Counted from the first letter of the stretch, positions 23,189-35,536 are shown. The stretch: DNA of 64,000 nt from an uncultured Oscillospiraceae bacterium (GCA_944385415.1 CALWXC010000004.1:1-64000), one strand, 5' to 3'. The notes: generated by a model from the letters alone, not told the origin. Numbers and translations: made by a program.

Positions 23189-23206
23189 GCGTTCCGGCGC
23201 CGTAAC

Positions 23207-23235
23207 TTGACACGTTTCCACCATGCAGGTATAAT
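23207..23235 (+). promoter_or_regulatory. Consensus promoter of the LRR gene
   Basis: TTGACA (23207-23212), 17-base spacer, TATAAT (23230-23235): exact consensus, 34 bases before the ATG. Confidence 0.85.
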
Positions 23236-23268
23236 AATATGGAGTTTATATTGGATTGGAGCTGCACT

Positions 23269-24942
23269 ATGAAGCGTTTGCTGAAAATCATCATCCCCAT
23301 CCTGCTGGTGGTGCTGTTGCTGGCCGGAGCCCTTCTGTTTCTACTGGTCTTCCGCCCCGACATCACTCAGGAGTTTTTCATGAACCGGGCCGACGCCGCC
23401 CTGGCGGAAGGCAATTATTCCAGCGCCGTCACCAACTACCGCCGGGCCGGTATCGTCTCCTCTGACAACCCGGAGCTGGCACTGAAGCTGGCCCAGGCCT
23501 ATGAGGGCTCCGGTAACTTCACCAAAGCCGAATACACCTTGGTTACCGCCATCACTGCCAATCCCGAAGAACTGGACCTTTATCTGGCCCTGTCCCGGGT
23601 CTATGTGGCCCAGGACAAGCTGCTGGACGCCGATCAGATGCTGACCCGGACGGCCAACGAGACCATCCGCGCCCAGCTACAGGAATTACGGCCCGACGCC
23701 CCCGTTTTGCAGCCGGAGCCGGGCTACTACACCGAATACATCGACGTGTCCCTGTCCTATTCCGGTCATAACGCCTACCTTTCCACCCAAGGCTGCTATC
23801 CCTCCATGGAGGACGAGCTGTACACGGAGCCAGTCCATCTGCCCGCCGGTGAAACGACAGTGGTTGCCATCGTAGTTTCCGAAGACGGTCTGGTCAGTGA
23901 AGCCGTCACCGGCACCTACACCATCGGCGGTGTCATCGAAGAGGCCACCTTTGCCGATGACGCCGTGGAAAGCGTCGTCCGGCAGACGTTGGGCAAAGAG
24001 GACGGTACCCCCGTTATGACCAACGAGCTGTGGTCCCTGACCACATTGGAGCTGAACGGCGACGTGCGGGACCTCTCTGATTTGGAGAACTGCACCGGTC
24101 TCACTTCCCTGACCATCCACGACGCCTACGGCATGGACTTCTCCGTACTCTCCAAGCTGACCAATCTGGAAACGCTGGACCTGTCGGGCTGCACTGTTTC
24201 CTCCGGCGGCCTGTCGGCCATTGCCCAGCTGCCGAAGCTCAAGACGCTGTCCCTCAGCGGCTGCACCCTCACCGATGTGTCGTCCCTGTCCCCCCTGGTC
24301 ACGCTGGAATCCCTGGACCTGTCGGGCAACGTCATTTCCGACATCTCCTCTCTCAGCAGCCTGACGGCCCTGAAATCGCTCAATCTCAGCTCCAACACAT
24401 TGACCACCATTGCGCCTCTGGCTTCCATGGAAGCGCTGGAGACCCTGGACATCACCGGCAATCAGGTCAGCAGCCTGTCGCCCCTGAGCAACAAGACAGC
24501 CCTGACCTCCCTGCTGGCCAAGCAGAACAGACTGGTGGATTTGGCGCCTCTGGCTTCCTGCACTGCTCTGGAGACCGTGGACGTGTGCAACAACACCGTG
24601 GTAGACCTGTCTCCCCTGGCCAAGCTCGCGTCGCTGCGGACCCTGAAAGCCGACTACAACGCCATCGTCTCTCTGCCGGACTTCTCCGCCGCTACGTCGC
24701 TGACGCAGATTTCCGTGGCCCACAACACCATCACCAGCGTGTCCGGTCTCAGCAATCTGCCCATCCTCAACTATGTCAACATCGACTATAACCAGGTCAG
24801 CGATCTAAGCCCCCTGACCAGCTGTAACAATCTGGTGCAGGTGGATGCCTTCGGCGATCCGGTCACCGATGTGAGCGCGCTTCAGAATATGGGCATTATC
24901 GTCAACTACGATCCCACCTCCACCACCACAACAACCGAATAA
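23269..24942 (+). CDS. Membrane-anchored leucine-rich-repeat protein with TPR region
   Basis: 557 aa. Residues about 4-24 are an uncleaved signal anchor (LLKIIIPILLVVLLLAGALL). Residues 40-130 hold TPR-like helices (AALAEGNYSSAVTNYRRAGI, then ELALKLAQAYEGSGNF and LYLALSRVYVAQDKLLDAD). Residues about 145-220 are a chitobiase C-terminal-like beta domain (EPGYYTEYIDVSLSY). From about 255 to 545 there are roughly a dozen 22-residue LRRs of the internalin/SDS22 type, each near LxxLxxLDLSxNxIxDISxL. It ends in a Thr run. It probably scaffolds proteins outside the membrane. Own promoter and terminator. Confidence 0.88.
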   Translation: MKRLLKIIIPILLVVLLLAGALLFLLVFRPDITQEFFMNRADAALAEGNYSSAVTNYRRAGIVSSDNPELALKLAQAYEGSGNFTKAEYTLVTAITANPEELDLYLALSRVYVAQDKLLDADQMLTRTANETIRAQLQELRPDAPVLQPEPGYYTEYIDVSLSYSGHNAYLSTQGCYPSMEDELYTEPVHLPAGETTVVAIVVSEDGLVSEAVTGTYTIGGVIEEATFADDAVESVVRQTLGKEDGTPVMTNELWSLTTLELNGDVRDLSDLENCTGLTSLTIHDAYGMDFSVLSKLTNLETLDLSGCTVSSGGLSAIAQLPKLKTLSLSGCTLTDVSSLSPLVTLESLDLSGNVISDISSLSSLTALKSLNLSSNTLTTIAPLASMEALETLDITGNQVSSLSPLSNKTALTSLLAKQNRLVDLAPLASCTALETVDVCNNTVVDLSPLAKLASLRTLKADYNAIVSLPDFSAATSLTQISVAHNTITSVSGLSNLPILNYVNIDYNQVSDLSPLTSCNNLVQVDAFGDPVTDVSALQNMGIIVNYDPTSTTTTTE

Positions 24943-24946
24943 CCGC

Positions 24947-24991
24947 AAAAAGGAACCGTGCAGTTGCATTTGAACTGCACGGTTCCTTTTT
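24947..24991. terminator. Terminator between the LRR gene and pncC
   Basis: AAAAAGGAACCGTGCAGTT and AACTGCACGGTTCCTTTTT make a perfect 19-bp stem with a seven-base loop. It works for both converging genes. Confidence 0.93.
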
Positions 24992-25014
24992 GTTGCATTT
25001 TAAAATAAAATCGA

Positions 25015-25482
25015 TCAAAGGGCGTCGGCCAGCAGCGCCAGGGCCCGTTCACAGGCTGCCTGCCGGATGGCTGTCCGGTCACCGGTCAGGTGGAGCTCCT
25101 CGCAGATGGTCCACCCTTCCCCGGCCAAGGCCACATAGACCAGTCCCACCGGGCGGCCGGAACCATCGGAATCGGGACCTGCCAGTCCCGTGATGCCAAT
25201 GCCGAAATTGGCTTTCATCCCCTCCCGGACGCCTTCGGCCATCTGCCGAGCCACCGGCTTGGACACAGGGCCCAGCGTATCGAGGTCCCGTTGGTCCACA
25301 CCCAGATAGCGGTGTTTCACGGCACAGCTATAGCTGATGACACCACCGGGGTACACGGCGGAGCTGCCCGCCACATCGGTCAGCAGCTTGCCCAGAAGCC
25401 CGCCAGTGCAGGACTCCGCTGTGGCCACGGTTTTTCCCGCCGCTTTCAGAGCGGCCACCACCGATTCAGCTGTTGCCGCCAT
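25015..25482 (-). CDS. pncC: Nicotinamide-nucleotide amidohydrolase (CinA C-terminal type)
   Basis: 155 aa, the stand-alone amidase domain. TVATAESCTGGLLGKLLTDV carries the catalytic Ser and the following SCT motif, VYPGGVISYS and NFGIGITGLAGPDSDG complete the fold. It deamidates NMN to NaMN in pyridine-nucleotide recycling. It overlaps the end of thiI by 17 bases, so the two are translated in tandem. Confidence 0.93.
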   Translation of the reverse strand: MAATAESVVAALKAAGKTVATAESCTGGLLGKLLTDVAGSSAVYPGGVISYSCAVKHRYLGVDQRDLDTLGPVSKPVARQMAEGVREGMKANFGIGITGLAGPDSDGSGRPVGLVYVALAGEGWTICEELHLTGDRTAIRQAACERALALLADAL

Positions 25483-26653
25483 GGTACCGCACCGTCACTT
25501 TCTCGGTGTTCTCAATGGCGTGGGCCACCAGACCTTCCACGTCCATTTTGGCCTCGATGGCTTCCACCTCCCGCAAAGAGGGCTTCGTCTTGGGATGCCG
25601 GGGCGTAAAAACGGTGCAGCAGTCCTCATAGGGCAGAATGGATGTTTCCAGTGTGCCGATTTTCTGCGCAATGGCAATGATGTCCTTTTTGTCCATACCG
25701 ATCAGGGGGTGGAACAGGGGCATATCCACCACAGCACCGGTAACAGCCATGGCCTCCATAGTCTGGCTGGCCACCTGGCCCAAATTCTCACCGGTGACAA
25801 GACACTTGCAGCCGTCCTGCCGGGCGATCCGTTCGGCAATGCGCATCATAAAGCGGCGCATGATAATGGTGAAATACTCCTCGGGGCACTGGTCCCGGAT
25901 GACCTCCTGCACCTTGGTAAAGCCCACCACATTGACGGTCATCCGTCCACTGTAGCGGGTCATCAACCGGGCCAGCTCCAGCACCTTCTCCTTGGCCTGT
26001 TCGGACGTGTAGGGATAGGAGAAAAAGTGGATGGATTCAATTTCCACGCCCCGCTTGGCAATCATATACCCGGCCACAGGGCTGTCGATGCCGCCGGACA
26101 GCAGCACCGCGGCCCGGCCGCCCATACCCGTGGGCAGACCGCCCGCGCCGGGCTCGGCAGGACCGTGGACATAGGCCGCCTGCTCCCGGACCTCCACATA
26201 CACCGTATAGTCCGGGTTGTGGACATCCACGGCCACTTGTGGGAATGCCTCGGCAATGCGGCCGCCAATCTCCTGGGATAGCTGGATGGAAGTCATGGGG
26301 AACCGCTTGTCGGCCCGCTTGGACTCCACCTTAAAGCTCTTGGCCATGGAAAGATCGTCGCCCAGATAGTCCTCCACCGCCTGGAAAATGGCGTCCAGAT
26401 TCTTCTCACAGGGACGGCACCGGCAAATGGCGGCAATGCCGAAGACCGTATGGCAGGCGTCCCAGGCGCCGTCCACGTCGCAGTCGTCGTTCTGCGGCTC
26501 CACGTAGATGGTGGACTGGGCAATGTGGACGTTGAAGCTGCCGTAGGGGCGCATACGGCGGGCGATATTGGATTTCAGCTTATTTTCAAAGGAAAAGCGG
26601 TTGAGGCCCTTCAGCACAACCTCGCCCAGCTTCAGCAGAAAAATCTCATTCAT
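25466..26653 (-). CDS. thiI: tRNA 4-thiouridine synthase ThiI
   Basis: 395 aa from the ATG at 26653. It has a ferredoxin-like and THUMP region (residues about 1-165; MRPYGSFNVHIAQSTIYVE), then the PP-loop ATPase motif VLLSGGIDSPVAGYMIAKRG (about 178-197). The rhodanese domain of E. coli ThiI is absent, as in Bacillus-type enzymes that take sulfur from a dedicated desulfurase. It makes s4U8 in tRNA and may help thiazole synthesis. It lies 23 bases after comM. Confidence 0.95.
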   Translation of the reverse strand: MNEIFLLKLGEVVLKGLNRFSFENKLKSNIARRMRPYGSFNVHIAQSTIYVEPQNDDCDVDGAWDACHTVFGIAAICRCRPCEKNLDAIFQAVEDYLGDDLSMAKSFKVESKRADKRFPMTSIQLSQEIGGRIAEAFPQVAVDVHNPDYTVYVEVREQAAYVHGPAEPGAGGLPTGMGGRAAVLLSGGIDSPVAGYMIAKRGVEIESIHFFSYPYTSEQAKEKVLELARLMTRYSGRMTVNVVGFTKVQEVIRDQCPEEYFTIIMRRFMMRIAERIARQDGCKCLVTGENLGQVASQTMEAMAVTGAVVDMPLFHPLIGMDKKDIIAIAQKIGTLETSILPYEDCCTVFTPRHPKTKPSLREVEAIEAKMDVEGLVAHAIENTEKVTVRYHGGNS

Positions 26654-26675
26654 ACATTCTAATTCCTTCCGTTGG

Positions 26676-28199
26676 TTATGGTTGCGTCCCGTCAAAGCGG
26701 AACGTCCGATAGCGAATGGCCTCGGCAATGTGCTGCGGACCAATCTGCTCGCTGCCGTCCAGGTCGGCCACGGTCCGGGCCACCTTTAAAATACGGTCAT
26801 AGCTGCGGGCCGTCAGCCCCAGCCGTTCAAAGGCCGCCTGCATCAGCGACGTGGAGGCTTCATCCAGGCGGCAGAACTCCCGCAGCTCCGCCGGGCCCAT
26901 CTGGGCATTGCAGCTGTGCTCCCCCGGTCCAAACCGGTCCTGCTGCCGCTTGCGGGCGTCATTGACCCGCTGTCGGATGGCCGCCGACGGCTCCGCCCGT
27001 TCTTCTCCCGTCAGGTCCGTAAAGGGCAGGGCCGGAATCTCCACCATGATATCGATGCGGTCCAGCAACGGCCCGCTGATGCGGCTCAGATAGCTGCGCA
27101 CCGACTGGCGGGAACAGGTACAGCGTCCGCTGGGATCGCCGTACCAGCCACATTTGCAGGGGTTCATAGCACACACCAGCATAAATTCACTGGGATACGA
27201 CACGGTCCCGCTGACCCGCGAAATGGTCACCACACCGTCCTCCAACGGCTGGCGCAGTACCTCCAGGGCGTCTTTTCGGAACTCCGGCAGCTCGTCGAGA
27301 AACAGGACGCCCCGATGGGACAGGGAGATCTCACCGGGCCGCAGGGTGGTACCGCCGCCGCTGAGTCCCGCCGGGGAGATGGTGTGATGTGGACTACGGA
27401 AAGGCCGTTCCGTCACCAACGGCGACTCCGGCCGCACCAGCCCCAGAATGGAGTGAATCTTGGTGACCTCCAGGGACTCCGTTCGGGTCATATCCGGCAG
27501 AATGGAGGGCAACCGCTTGGCAAGCATGCTCTTGCCGGAGCCCGGCGGCCCCACCAGCAGGATATTGTGTCCCCCTGCGGCGGCCACCTCCAGCGCCCGT
27601 TTGCCCCCCTGCTGTCCTTTGACGTCGGCATAGTCCAGATGGTTCCCTGCCGATGGGGACGGCGTCCAAACCGGGGCCGGTTCCATCCGCTGTTCCCCCC
27701 GCAGATGGGCCGCCAGCTGCCGGACGTTCTCCACCGGGTATACCGTCAGGCCGTCGGCCAAGGTGGCCTCAGCGGCATTGGCGGCGGGCAGATACAGCGC
27801 TTTGATGCCCGCGTCCCGGGCCGCCATGGCCATGGGCAGTACGCCCTCCACCGGCCGCAAGCCCCCCTCCAGGCTCAGCTCTCCCAGAAACGCCGACGGC
27901 TCCTGCGGCAGTTTAACGCAGTCCGTGGCCGCCAGAATGCCCAGCAGAATGGGCAAATCATAGATGGTACCCGATTTTTTGGTACCCGCTGGGGCCAGAT
28001 TCAGCGTAATGCGGCTGACGGGAAAGCGGAAACCGCAGTTTTTGACCGCAGCCCGGACCCGGTCCCGGGCCTCCTTGACGGCGGCATCGGGCAAGCCCAC
28101 CACATCAAATCCCGGCAGGCCGTTAGAAATATAGCATTCCACCTGAACCTCGTAGCCGTTGAGACCCGTCAGGCCCAGGGAGCGGACGCTGCACAGCAT
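26676..28199 (-). CDS. comM: ComM/YifB-family Mg-chelatase-like AAA+ ATPase
   Basis: 507 aa from the ATG at 28199 (AGGGGGGAACTGT upstream). The N-terminal Lon-S5-like domain (about 1-170, GLPGFDVVGLPDAAVKEARD) is followed by the AAA+ core with Walker A LLVGPPGSGKSMLAKRLP (about 217-234) and Walker B GVLFLDELPEF. A CGWYGDPSGRCTCS zinc-like insert lies near 355, and a C-terminal helical domain follows. In transformable bacteria ComM drives branch migration of donor DNA. Confidence 0.95.
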   Translation of the reverse strand: MLCSVRSLGLTGLNGYEVQVECYISNGLPGFDVVGLPDAAVKEARDRVRAAVKNCGFRFPVSRITLNLAPAGTKKSGTIYDLPILLGILAATDCVKLPQEPSAFLGELSLEGGLRPVEGVLPMAMAARDAGIKALYLPAANAAEATLADGLTVYPVENVRQLAAHLRGEQRMEPAPVWTPSPSAGNHLDYADVKGQQGGKRALEVAAAGGHNILLVGPPGSGKSMLAKRLPSILPDMTRTESLEVTKIHSILGLVRPESPLVTERPFRSPHHTISPAGLSGGGTTLRPGEISLSHRGVLFLDELPEFRKDALEVLRQPLEDGVVTISRVSGTVSYPSEFMLVCAMNPCKCGWYGDPSGRCTCSRQSVRSYLSRISGPLLDRIDIMVEIPALPFTDLTGEERAEPSAAIRQRVNDARKRQQDRFGPGEHSCNAQMGPAELREFCRLDEASTSLMQAAFERLGLTARSYDRILKVARTVADLDGSEQIGPQHIAEAIRYRTFRFDGTQP

Positions 28200-28290
28200 A
28201 CAGTTCCCCCCTCTTGGGCGCACAGCACCCAGAATACATGGTTTACTATACAACAGACCTGTTGAAATTGCAATGACAGGCAGCAAAAAC

Positions 28291-28319
28291 CGCGCCGCAG
28301 TCCCACGGACCGCGGCGCG
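28291..28319 (-). terminator. Terminator of the 51-aa gene
   Basis: On the minus strand CGCGCCGCGGTCC and GGACTGCGGCGCG pair with one mismatch around GTG and are followed by GTTTTTG. It separates the small gene from comM. Confidence 0.85.
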
Positions 28320-28341
28320 AACGCTTATCTATTAATATACA

Positions 28342-28497
28342 TCAGTTCGCGGCGGCCTGCTCCTTGGCCAGCTCCGCCAGCATAATGGGACGCCACTCGG
28401 TAAAGGCCAGATACAGGGGAATCCCTATCCCGAACACCGACATAAAGACACAATTCCAAAATTCCTTCCGGGCTTCCTGATACGCTTCGCTGTGCAT
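28342..28497 (-). CDS. Small membrane protein (51 aa)
   Basis: The ATG at 28497 is preceded by GGGAGGAACAGCAA. The peptide starts MHSEAYQEARKEFWNC, has one hydrophobic segment (VFMSVFGIGIPLYLAF, about 17-32) and ends in a short amphipathic, Ala/Glu-rich tail. No family recognised. It has its own ribosome binding site and terminator and sits alone between comM and nifJ, so it looks like a real small gene. Confidence 0.6.
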   Translation of the reverse strand: MHSEAYQEARKEFWNCVFMSVFGIGIPLYLAFTEWRPIMLAELAKEQAAAN

Positions 28498-28721
28498 TTG
28501 CTGTTCCTCCCTCTCAAACGGTATACGGACTGGGCCGTTTCGGTCGCATTATATCCCATGGACCGATTAAAACGGTGTAAAGAACAGGCCGTCTGCCGTT
28601 AAAATCCTGTTCAGGCCGCCGGTTTGTCTGTACATGGTTCACCTGTCATGCACCATTGTTCGCCACCAATCGCCAAATTTTCTTTGAGGTCGATAAAAAA
28701 ATAATAATTTTCAATTCACAA

Positions 28722-28750
28722 TTTACAGCAGGGAAAAAGTGTGCTAGAAT
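28722..28750 (+). promoter_or_regulatory. Promoter of nifJ
   Basis: TTTACA (28722-28727), 17-base spacer, TAGAAT (28745-28750). The leader before the TTG start is about 36 bases and holds AGGAGG. 28498-28721 shows no gene. Confidence 0.65.
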
Positions 28751-28792
28751 GTATCCGATTGAGATTACTATACTTTTAGGAGGTATATCAAG

Positions 28793-32335
<3,543 letters not shown>

Positions 32336-32365
32336 GTTCAAACGCATTCCAGCAATCATACAACG

Positions 32366-32391
32366 GGGCCCGCACCATTCGGTGCGGGCCC
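32366..32391 (+). terminator. GC-rich hairpin after nifJ
   Basis: GGGCCCGCACC and GGTGCGGGCCC pair perfectly around ATTC, 31 bases past nifJ. No T-run follows. The same 11-bp stem recurs in the kdgK terminator (35329-35362). Confidence 0.65.
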
Positions 32392-32400
32392 TCAATCTGC

Positions 32401-32441
32401 TTAGAACCCCGGCGGTGATTACAACACCGCCGGGGTTCTAA
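32401..32441. terminator. 17-bp perfect inverted repeat after nifJ
   Basis: TTAGAACCCCGGCGGTG and CACCGCCGGGGTTCTAA around ATTACAA. It begins nine bases after the first hairpin, so nifJ ends in two stacked hairpins. Confidence 0.6.
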
Positions 32442-32505
32442 GCATACATACAGAAAAGGATACAAAGCCGTAAAACGCTTGCAGCAACTCAACGTTTTGC
32501 AAACC

Positions 32506-32541
32506 GATACCCCGACACATGATATTCTGTGCCGGGGTATC
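32506..32541. terminator. Hairpin downstream of the IclR gene
   Basis: GATACCCCGACACA pairs with TGTGCCGGGGTATC (one mismatch) around an eight-base loop, 57 bases past the end of the IclR gene on the minus strand. Confidence 0.5.
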
Positions 32542-32598
32542 ATTCTCTGTTTTCTTGATTTGTGCTCTGTTGCAACTCGCTCCCAACCGGAATTGAAA

Positions 32599-33375
32599 TC
32601 ACACAGGCCGGGAATATCCCATCATTCCTGCAATTATGCTTCCTGCCTGTAAAAGTGGCTGCGTTAGCTGCTCCATGTCATGAAACAATGGATGTTGCTG
32701 TGGAATGCTGACAGACAGTGCACCACATACCTTTCCCGTATGGTCTTGAATCGCCGTAGCCATACAGCGGACGCCCGGCTCGTTTTCTTCCAGGTCTAAG
32801 GCATACCGCCGCTTCCGGCACTGTTCCAAGTCCTGTTGCAGCTCCGGTAGTGAAACAATCGTAGCTGCCGTATAAGCCTGTACGTTGCTGCGCTGCCAAA
32901 TGGAATCCACCTGTTCCTCCGTCATATAACTGAGTATTGCTTTCCCACTGGCGGTACAATACAGCGGCCGGTGCATTCCAATCTGCGACGCCATTCGGAC
33001 TGAGTGGGATACCGCCTCCACCTTATGTACATAGACAATATCCGTATCTTCCCGGATCACCAGGTGCACGGTCTCCTGTAATTGTTGGCTCAGCTGCTCC
33101 ATAGGAAGCCGTGCCACCCGTACCAAATCCAATCCATCCACAATCATACTGCTAAGGGTACAGAGCTTTGTTGTCATGTAATACCGCCCTGTAATCGGCT
33201 CCTGTCTCACATACCCGCGCTGCAGCATTGCCTGCAGCATCCGGTGAATGGTACTTTTATTCAGTTTGGTCTGCGCCACCAAGTCTCGAATTGCCATTCC
33301 CTCCGGTACAGCGCACAAATGCTCCAAAATCTCAAAGGCTCGGTCCAACGACTGAACGCCCTGTGTCTCTGCCAT
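32599..33375 (-). CDS. IclR-family regulator, probably of the KDG/KDPG genes
   Basis: 258 aa from the ATG at 33375 (GGAGGGAGTTT upstream). N-terminal winged helix: SLDRAFEILEHLCAVPEGMA then IRDLVAQTKLNKSTIHRMLQ. The C-terminal effector domain (about 80-255) contains LVIREDTDIVYVHKVEA, YCTASGKAILSYM and RCMATAIQDHTGKVCGALSV. KdgR-type IclR proteins respond to 2-keto-3-deoxygluconate or related sugars. It is divergent from eda-kdgK across 170 bases, which supports that role; the effector itself is inferred. Confidence 0.88.
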   Translation of the reverse strand: MAETQGVQSLDRAFEILEHLCAVPEGMAIRDLVAQTKLNKSTIHRMLQAMLQRGYVRQEPITGRYYMTTKLCTLSSMIVDGLDLVRVARLPMEQLSQQLQETVHLVIREDTDIVYVHKVEAVSHSVRMASQIGMHRPLYCTASGKAILSYMTEEQVDSIWQRSNVQAYTAATIVSLPELQQDLEQCRKRRYALDLEENEPGVRCMATAIQDHTGKVCGALSVSIPQQHPLFHDMEQLTQPLLQAGSIIAGMMGYSRPV

Positions 33376-33465
33376 AAACTCCCTCCATGTTTCATCATAT
33401 AAAACAGATATTATTATTATAGGAAATCTCACAAAAATTGCAACATTTTTTCTAACAGTGCAGAC

Positions 33466-33494
33466 TTGCAATTCTATTACTTCCTGCATATAAT
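33466..33494 (+). promoter_or_regulatory. Promoter of eda-kdgK
   Basis: TTGCAA (33466-33471), 17-base spacer, TATAAT (33489-33494). The start point would be near 33501. Confidence 0.7.
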
Positions 33495-33503
33495 AGTTTA
33501 AAA

Positions 33504-33530
33504 ATAAAACATCGTTTTATAATATAAAAC
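33504..33530 (+). promoter_or_regulatory. Candidate IclR operator
   Basis: A perfect palindrome ATAAAAC-ATC-GTTTTAT (33504-33520) just downstream of the -10 box, followed by another ATATAAAAC half-site (33522-33530). An ATATAAAACA half-site also lies at 33397-33406, next to the regulator's own start. Binding here would block transcription of eda-kdgK. Confidence 0.55.
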
Positions 33531-33545
33531 ACAGGAGGGTTTTTT

Positions 33546-34193
33546 ATGGATTCCATTGCACAGCGCATTACCGCACTCGGTGTCGTTCCAGTCATTAAAC
33601 TGAATCATCCACAGCGGGATGCCGTCCCTTTGGCACAGGCATTGATTGCCGGTGGGCTTCCTGTGGCTGAGGTCACATTCCGTGCGGCCGGTGCAGCTGA
33701 TGCCATTGCCGCCATGGTCCAGGCCTATCCGGATATGCTTGTGGGTGCCGGTACTGTTTTAACAGAAACGCAGGTGGATTCTGCTCTGGCCGCTGGCGCT
33801 CAGTTCATTGTAACGCCCGGTCTCGATGCACAATTGGTGCAGTATTGTCAGAAGAAAGGCATCGCCATTTTCCCCGGCTGCACAACACCCAGTGATTACC
33901 ATACCGCTCACCGTCTGGGGCTGGAGGTTCTGAAATTCTTCCCCGCAGAGCAGTCCGGCGGTTTGGCCAAGATCAAAGCCATGAGTGCACCATTTCCCAT
34001 GTTCCGCATTATGCCTACCGGCGGTATCTCCCTCAAGAATCTGCGGGAATACCTCTCCTGCCCTGCCATCTGTGCTTGTGGCGGTTCCTATATGGTCACA
34101 TCTGAACTGATCGACGGGCAAAAGTGGGCCGAGATTACAGAACTGTGTAAAGCATCCGTCGATCTTGTAAAGGTGGTCCGTTCCCATGGCTAA
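33546..34193 (+). CDS. eda: KDPG/KHG aldolase
   Basis: 215 aa with CAGGAGGGTTTTTT before the ATG. Class I aldolase signatures are GLPVAEVTFRAAGAADAIAA (active-site Glu), VGAGTVLTETQVDSAL, IVTPGLDAQL and LEVLKFFPAEQSGGLAKIKA, where the Lys of VLKFFPAE forms the Schiff base. It splits 2-keto-3-deoxy-6-phosphogluconate to pyruvate and glyceraldehyde 3-phosphate. The stop overlaps the kdgK start by eight bases. Together with kdgK it makes the end of uronate/ketodeoxygluconate breakdown. Confidence 0.95.
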   Translation: MDSIAQRITALGVVPVIKLNHPQRDAVPLAQALIAGGLPVAEVTFRAAGAADAIAAMVQAYPDMLVGAGTVLTETQVDSALAAGAQFIVTPGLDAQLVQYCQKKGIAIFPGCTTPSDYHTAHRLGLEVLKFFPAEQSGGLAKIKAMSAPFPMFRIMPTGGISLKNLREYLSCPAICACGGSYMVTSELIDGQKWAEITELCKASVDLVKVVRSHG

Positions 34194-35208
34194 AGTTGTG
34201 ACATTTGGCGAGCTGATGCTGCGCCTCGCTCCTAACGGGTATTACCGCTTTTTTCAAAATGATCAGATGCAGGCCACCTTTGGCGGCGGTGAAGCCAATG
34301 TCGCCGTGTCCCTGGCCAACTACGGCATCGACAGCGTCTATGTGACAAAGCTGCCGTGCCATGCGATTGGACAGGCTGCCGTAGATTCCTTACGCTATTT
34401 CGGCGTAGACACCAGCAGAATTGTCCGCGGTGGTGAGCGGGTAGGCGTCTACTACCTGGAAAAGGGTGCTTCTCAACGCGGCAGCGTCTGTATTTACGAC
34501 CGTGCCCACTCAGCCATTGCAGATGCTTCCCCCGATGATTTTGATTGGGACACTATTTTTGCCGATGCCGACTGGTTCCATTTTACCGGTATTACACCTG
34601 CCCTGGGCGGCCATCTGGTGGAGATTTGCAAAGCCGCCTGTATTGCAGCAAAAGCCCATGGCGTCAAGGTATCCTGTGACTTGAATTACCGCGGCAAGCT
34701 ATGGACCCGTGAAGCAGCTCGTGCGGCTATGAGCGTTTTGTGTCAATATGTGGATGTCTGCATCTCCAACGAGGAAGATGCCAAGGATGTATTCGGCATC
34801 GAAGCAGCAGAAACGGACATTTATGGTGGGAAACTGAATAAAGACGGCTATCGGAGTGTGGCGCAGCAGTTGGCTGAGCAATTCCACTTTGAGGCTGTAG
34901 CAATCACTTTGCGTACCTCTTTGTCCGCCAGTGACAATCATTGGGCTGGTATGCTGTACGACGGCCAATCGTGCTACTTCTCCAAGGAATACCATTTGCA
35001 CATTGTTGATCGTGTCGGCGGCGGTGACAGCTTTGGTGGCGGTTTGATTTATGCGCTTTTACAGGGCAAGTCCCCCCAGGATGCCATCGAGTTTGCTGTA
35101 GCTGCTTCCGCACTCAAGCACTCGGTTGAAGGTGATTACAACCGTGTCTCTGTGGCCGAAGTGGAAAAATTAGCGGCTGGTGACGGCTCCGGCCGCGTGC
35201 AGCGTTAA
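34186..35208 (+). CDS. kdgK: 2-keto-3-deoxygluconate kinase (PfkB family)
   Basis: 340 aa ribokinase-like sugar kinase. The N-terminal signature VTFGELMLRLAP, GGGEANVAVSLANYG and the C-terminal PfkB motif DRVGGGDSFGGGLIYALLQG (about 276-295, with the catalytic Asp of GGGDSF) are clear. SCDLNYRGKLW is the second substrate-region motif. Phosphorylates KDG to KDPG, feeding Eda. The substrate is inferred from the operon partner; other PfkB sugars are possible. Confidence 0.9.
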   Translation: MAKVVTFGELMLRLAPNGYYRFFQNDQMQATFGGGEANVAVSLANYGIDSVYVTKLPCHAIGQAAVDSLRYFGVDTSRIVRGGERVGVYYLEKGASQRGSVCIYDRAHSAIADASPDDFDWDTIFADADWFHFTGITPALGGHLVEICKAACIAAKAHGVKVSCDLNYRGKLWTREAARAAMSVLCQYVDVCISNEEDAKDVFGIEAAETDIYGGKLNKDGYRSVAQQLAEQFHFEAVAITLRTSLSASDNHWAGMLYDGQSCYFSKEYHLHIVDRVGGGDSFGGGLIYALLQGKSPQDAIEFAVAASALKHSVEGDYNRVSVAEVEKLAAGDGSGRVQR

Positions 35209-35328
35209 AACCAAATGCGCTTCCTTGCACGTTTCCAGTTCCATAGCTCTATTTTCAAGCATACCAGTCTCTTTTCCCTTCCCTGTCAAAGCGCTTTTTG
35301 TGTTGGATCACTGATCTGTTTCCTTATC

Positions 35329-35362
35329 AAAAGGGCCCGCACCACTTGGTGCGGGCCCTTTT
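35329..35362 (+). terminator. Terminator of eda-kdgK
   Basis: AAAAGGGCCCGCACC and GGTGCGGGCCCTTTT form a perfect 15-bp stem around ACTT. 35209-35328 and 35363-35507 show no gene. Confidence 0.88.
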
Positions 35363-35507
35363 GGTGTATAGGTACAACAATTTGGGGAACAACAATAGCA
35401 ACAAATTACTTGTCCGGCTTTTCACGATCTCTCCAAAAATTTCATTTAGATTTGTAAAATAATCTAATTTTTTAGTTGTACATACCATGATATTTCGTGC
35501 ACTTTTA

Positions 35508-35536
35508 TTGACTTGTCGTTAAGATAGTGTTAAAAT
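35508..35536 (+). promoter_or_regulatory. Promoter of the AbgT-family gene
   Basis: TTGACT (35508-35513), 17-base spacer, TAAAAT (35531-35536), 61 bases before the ATG. A GGAGAGAGAGA site precedes the start codon. Confidence 0.7.
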
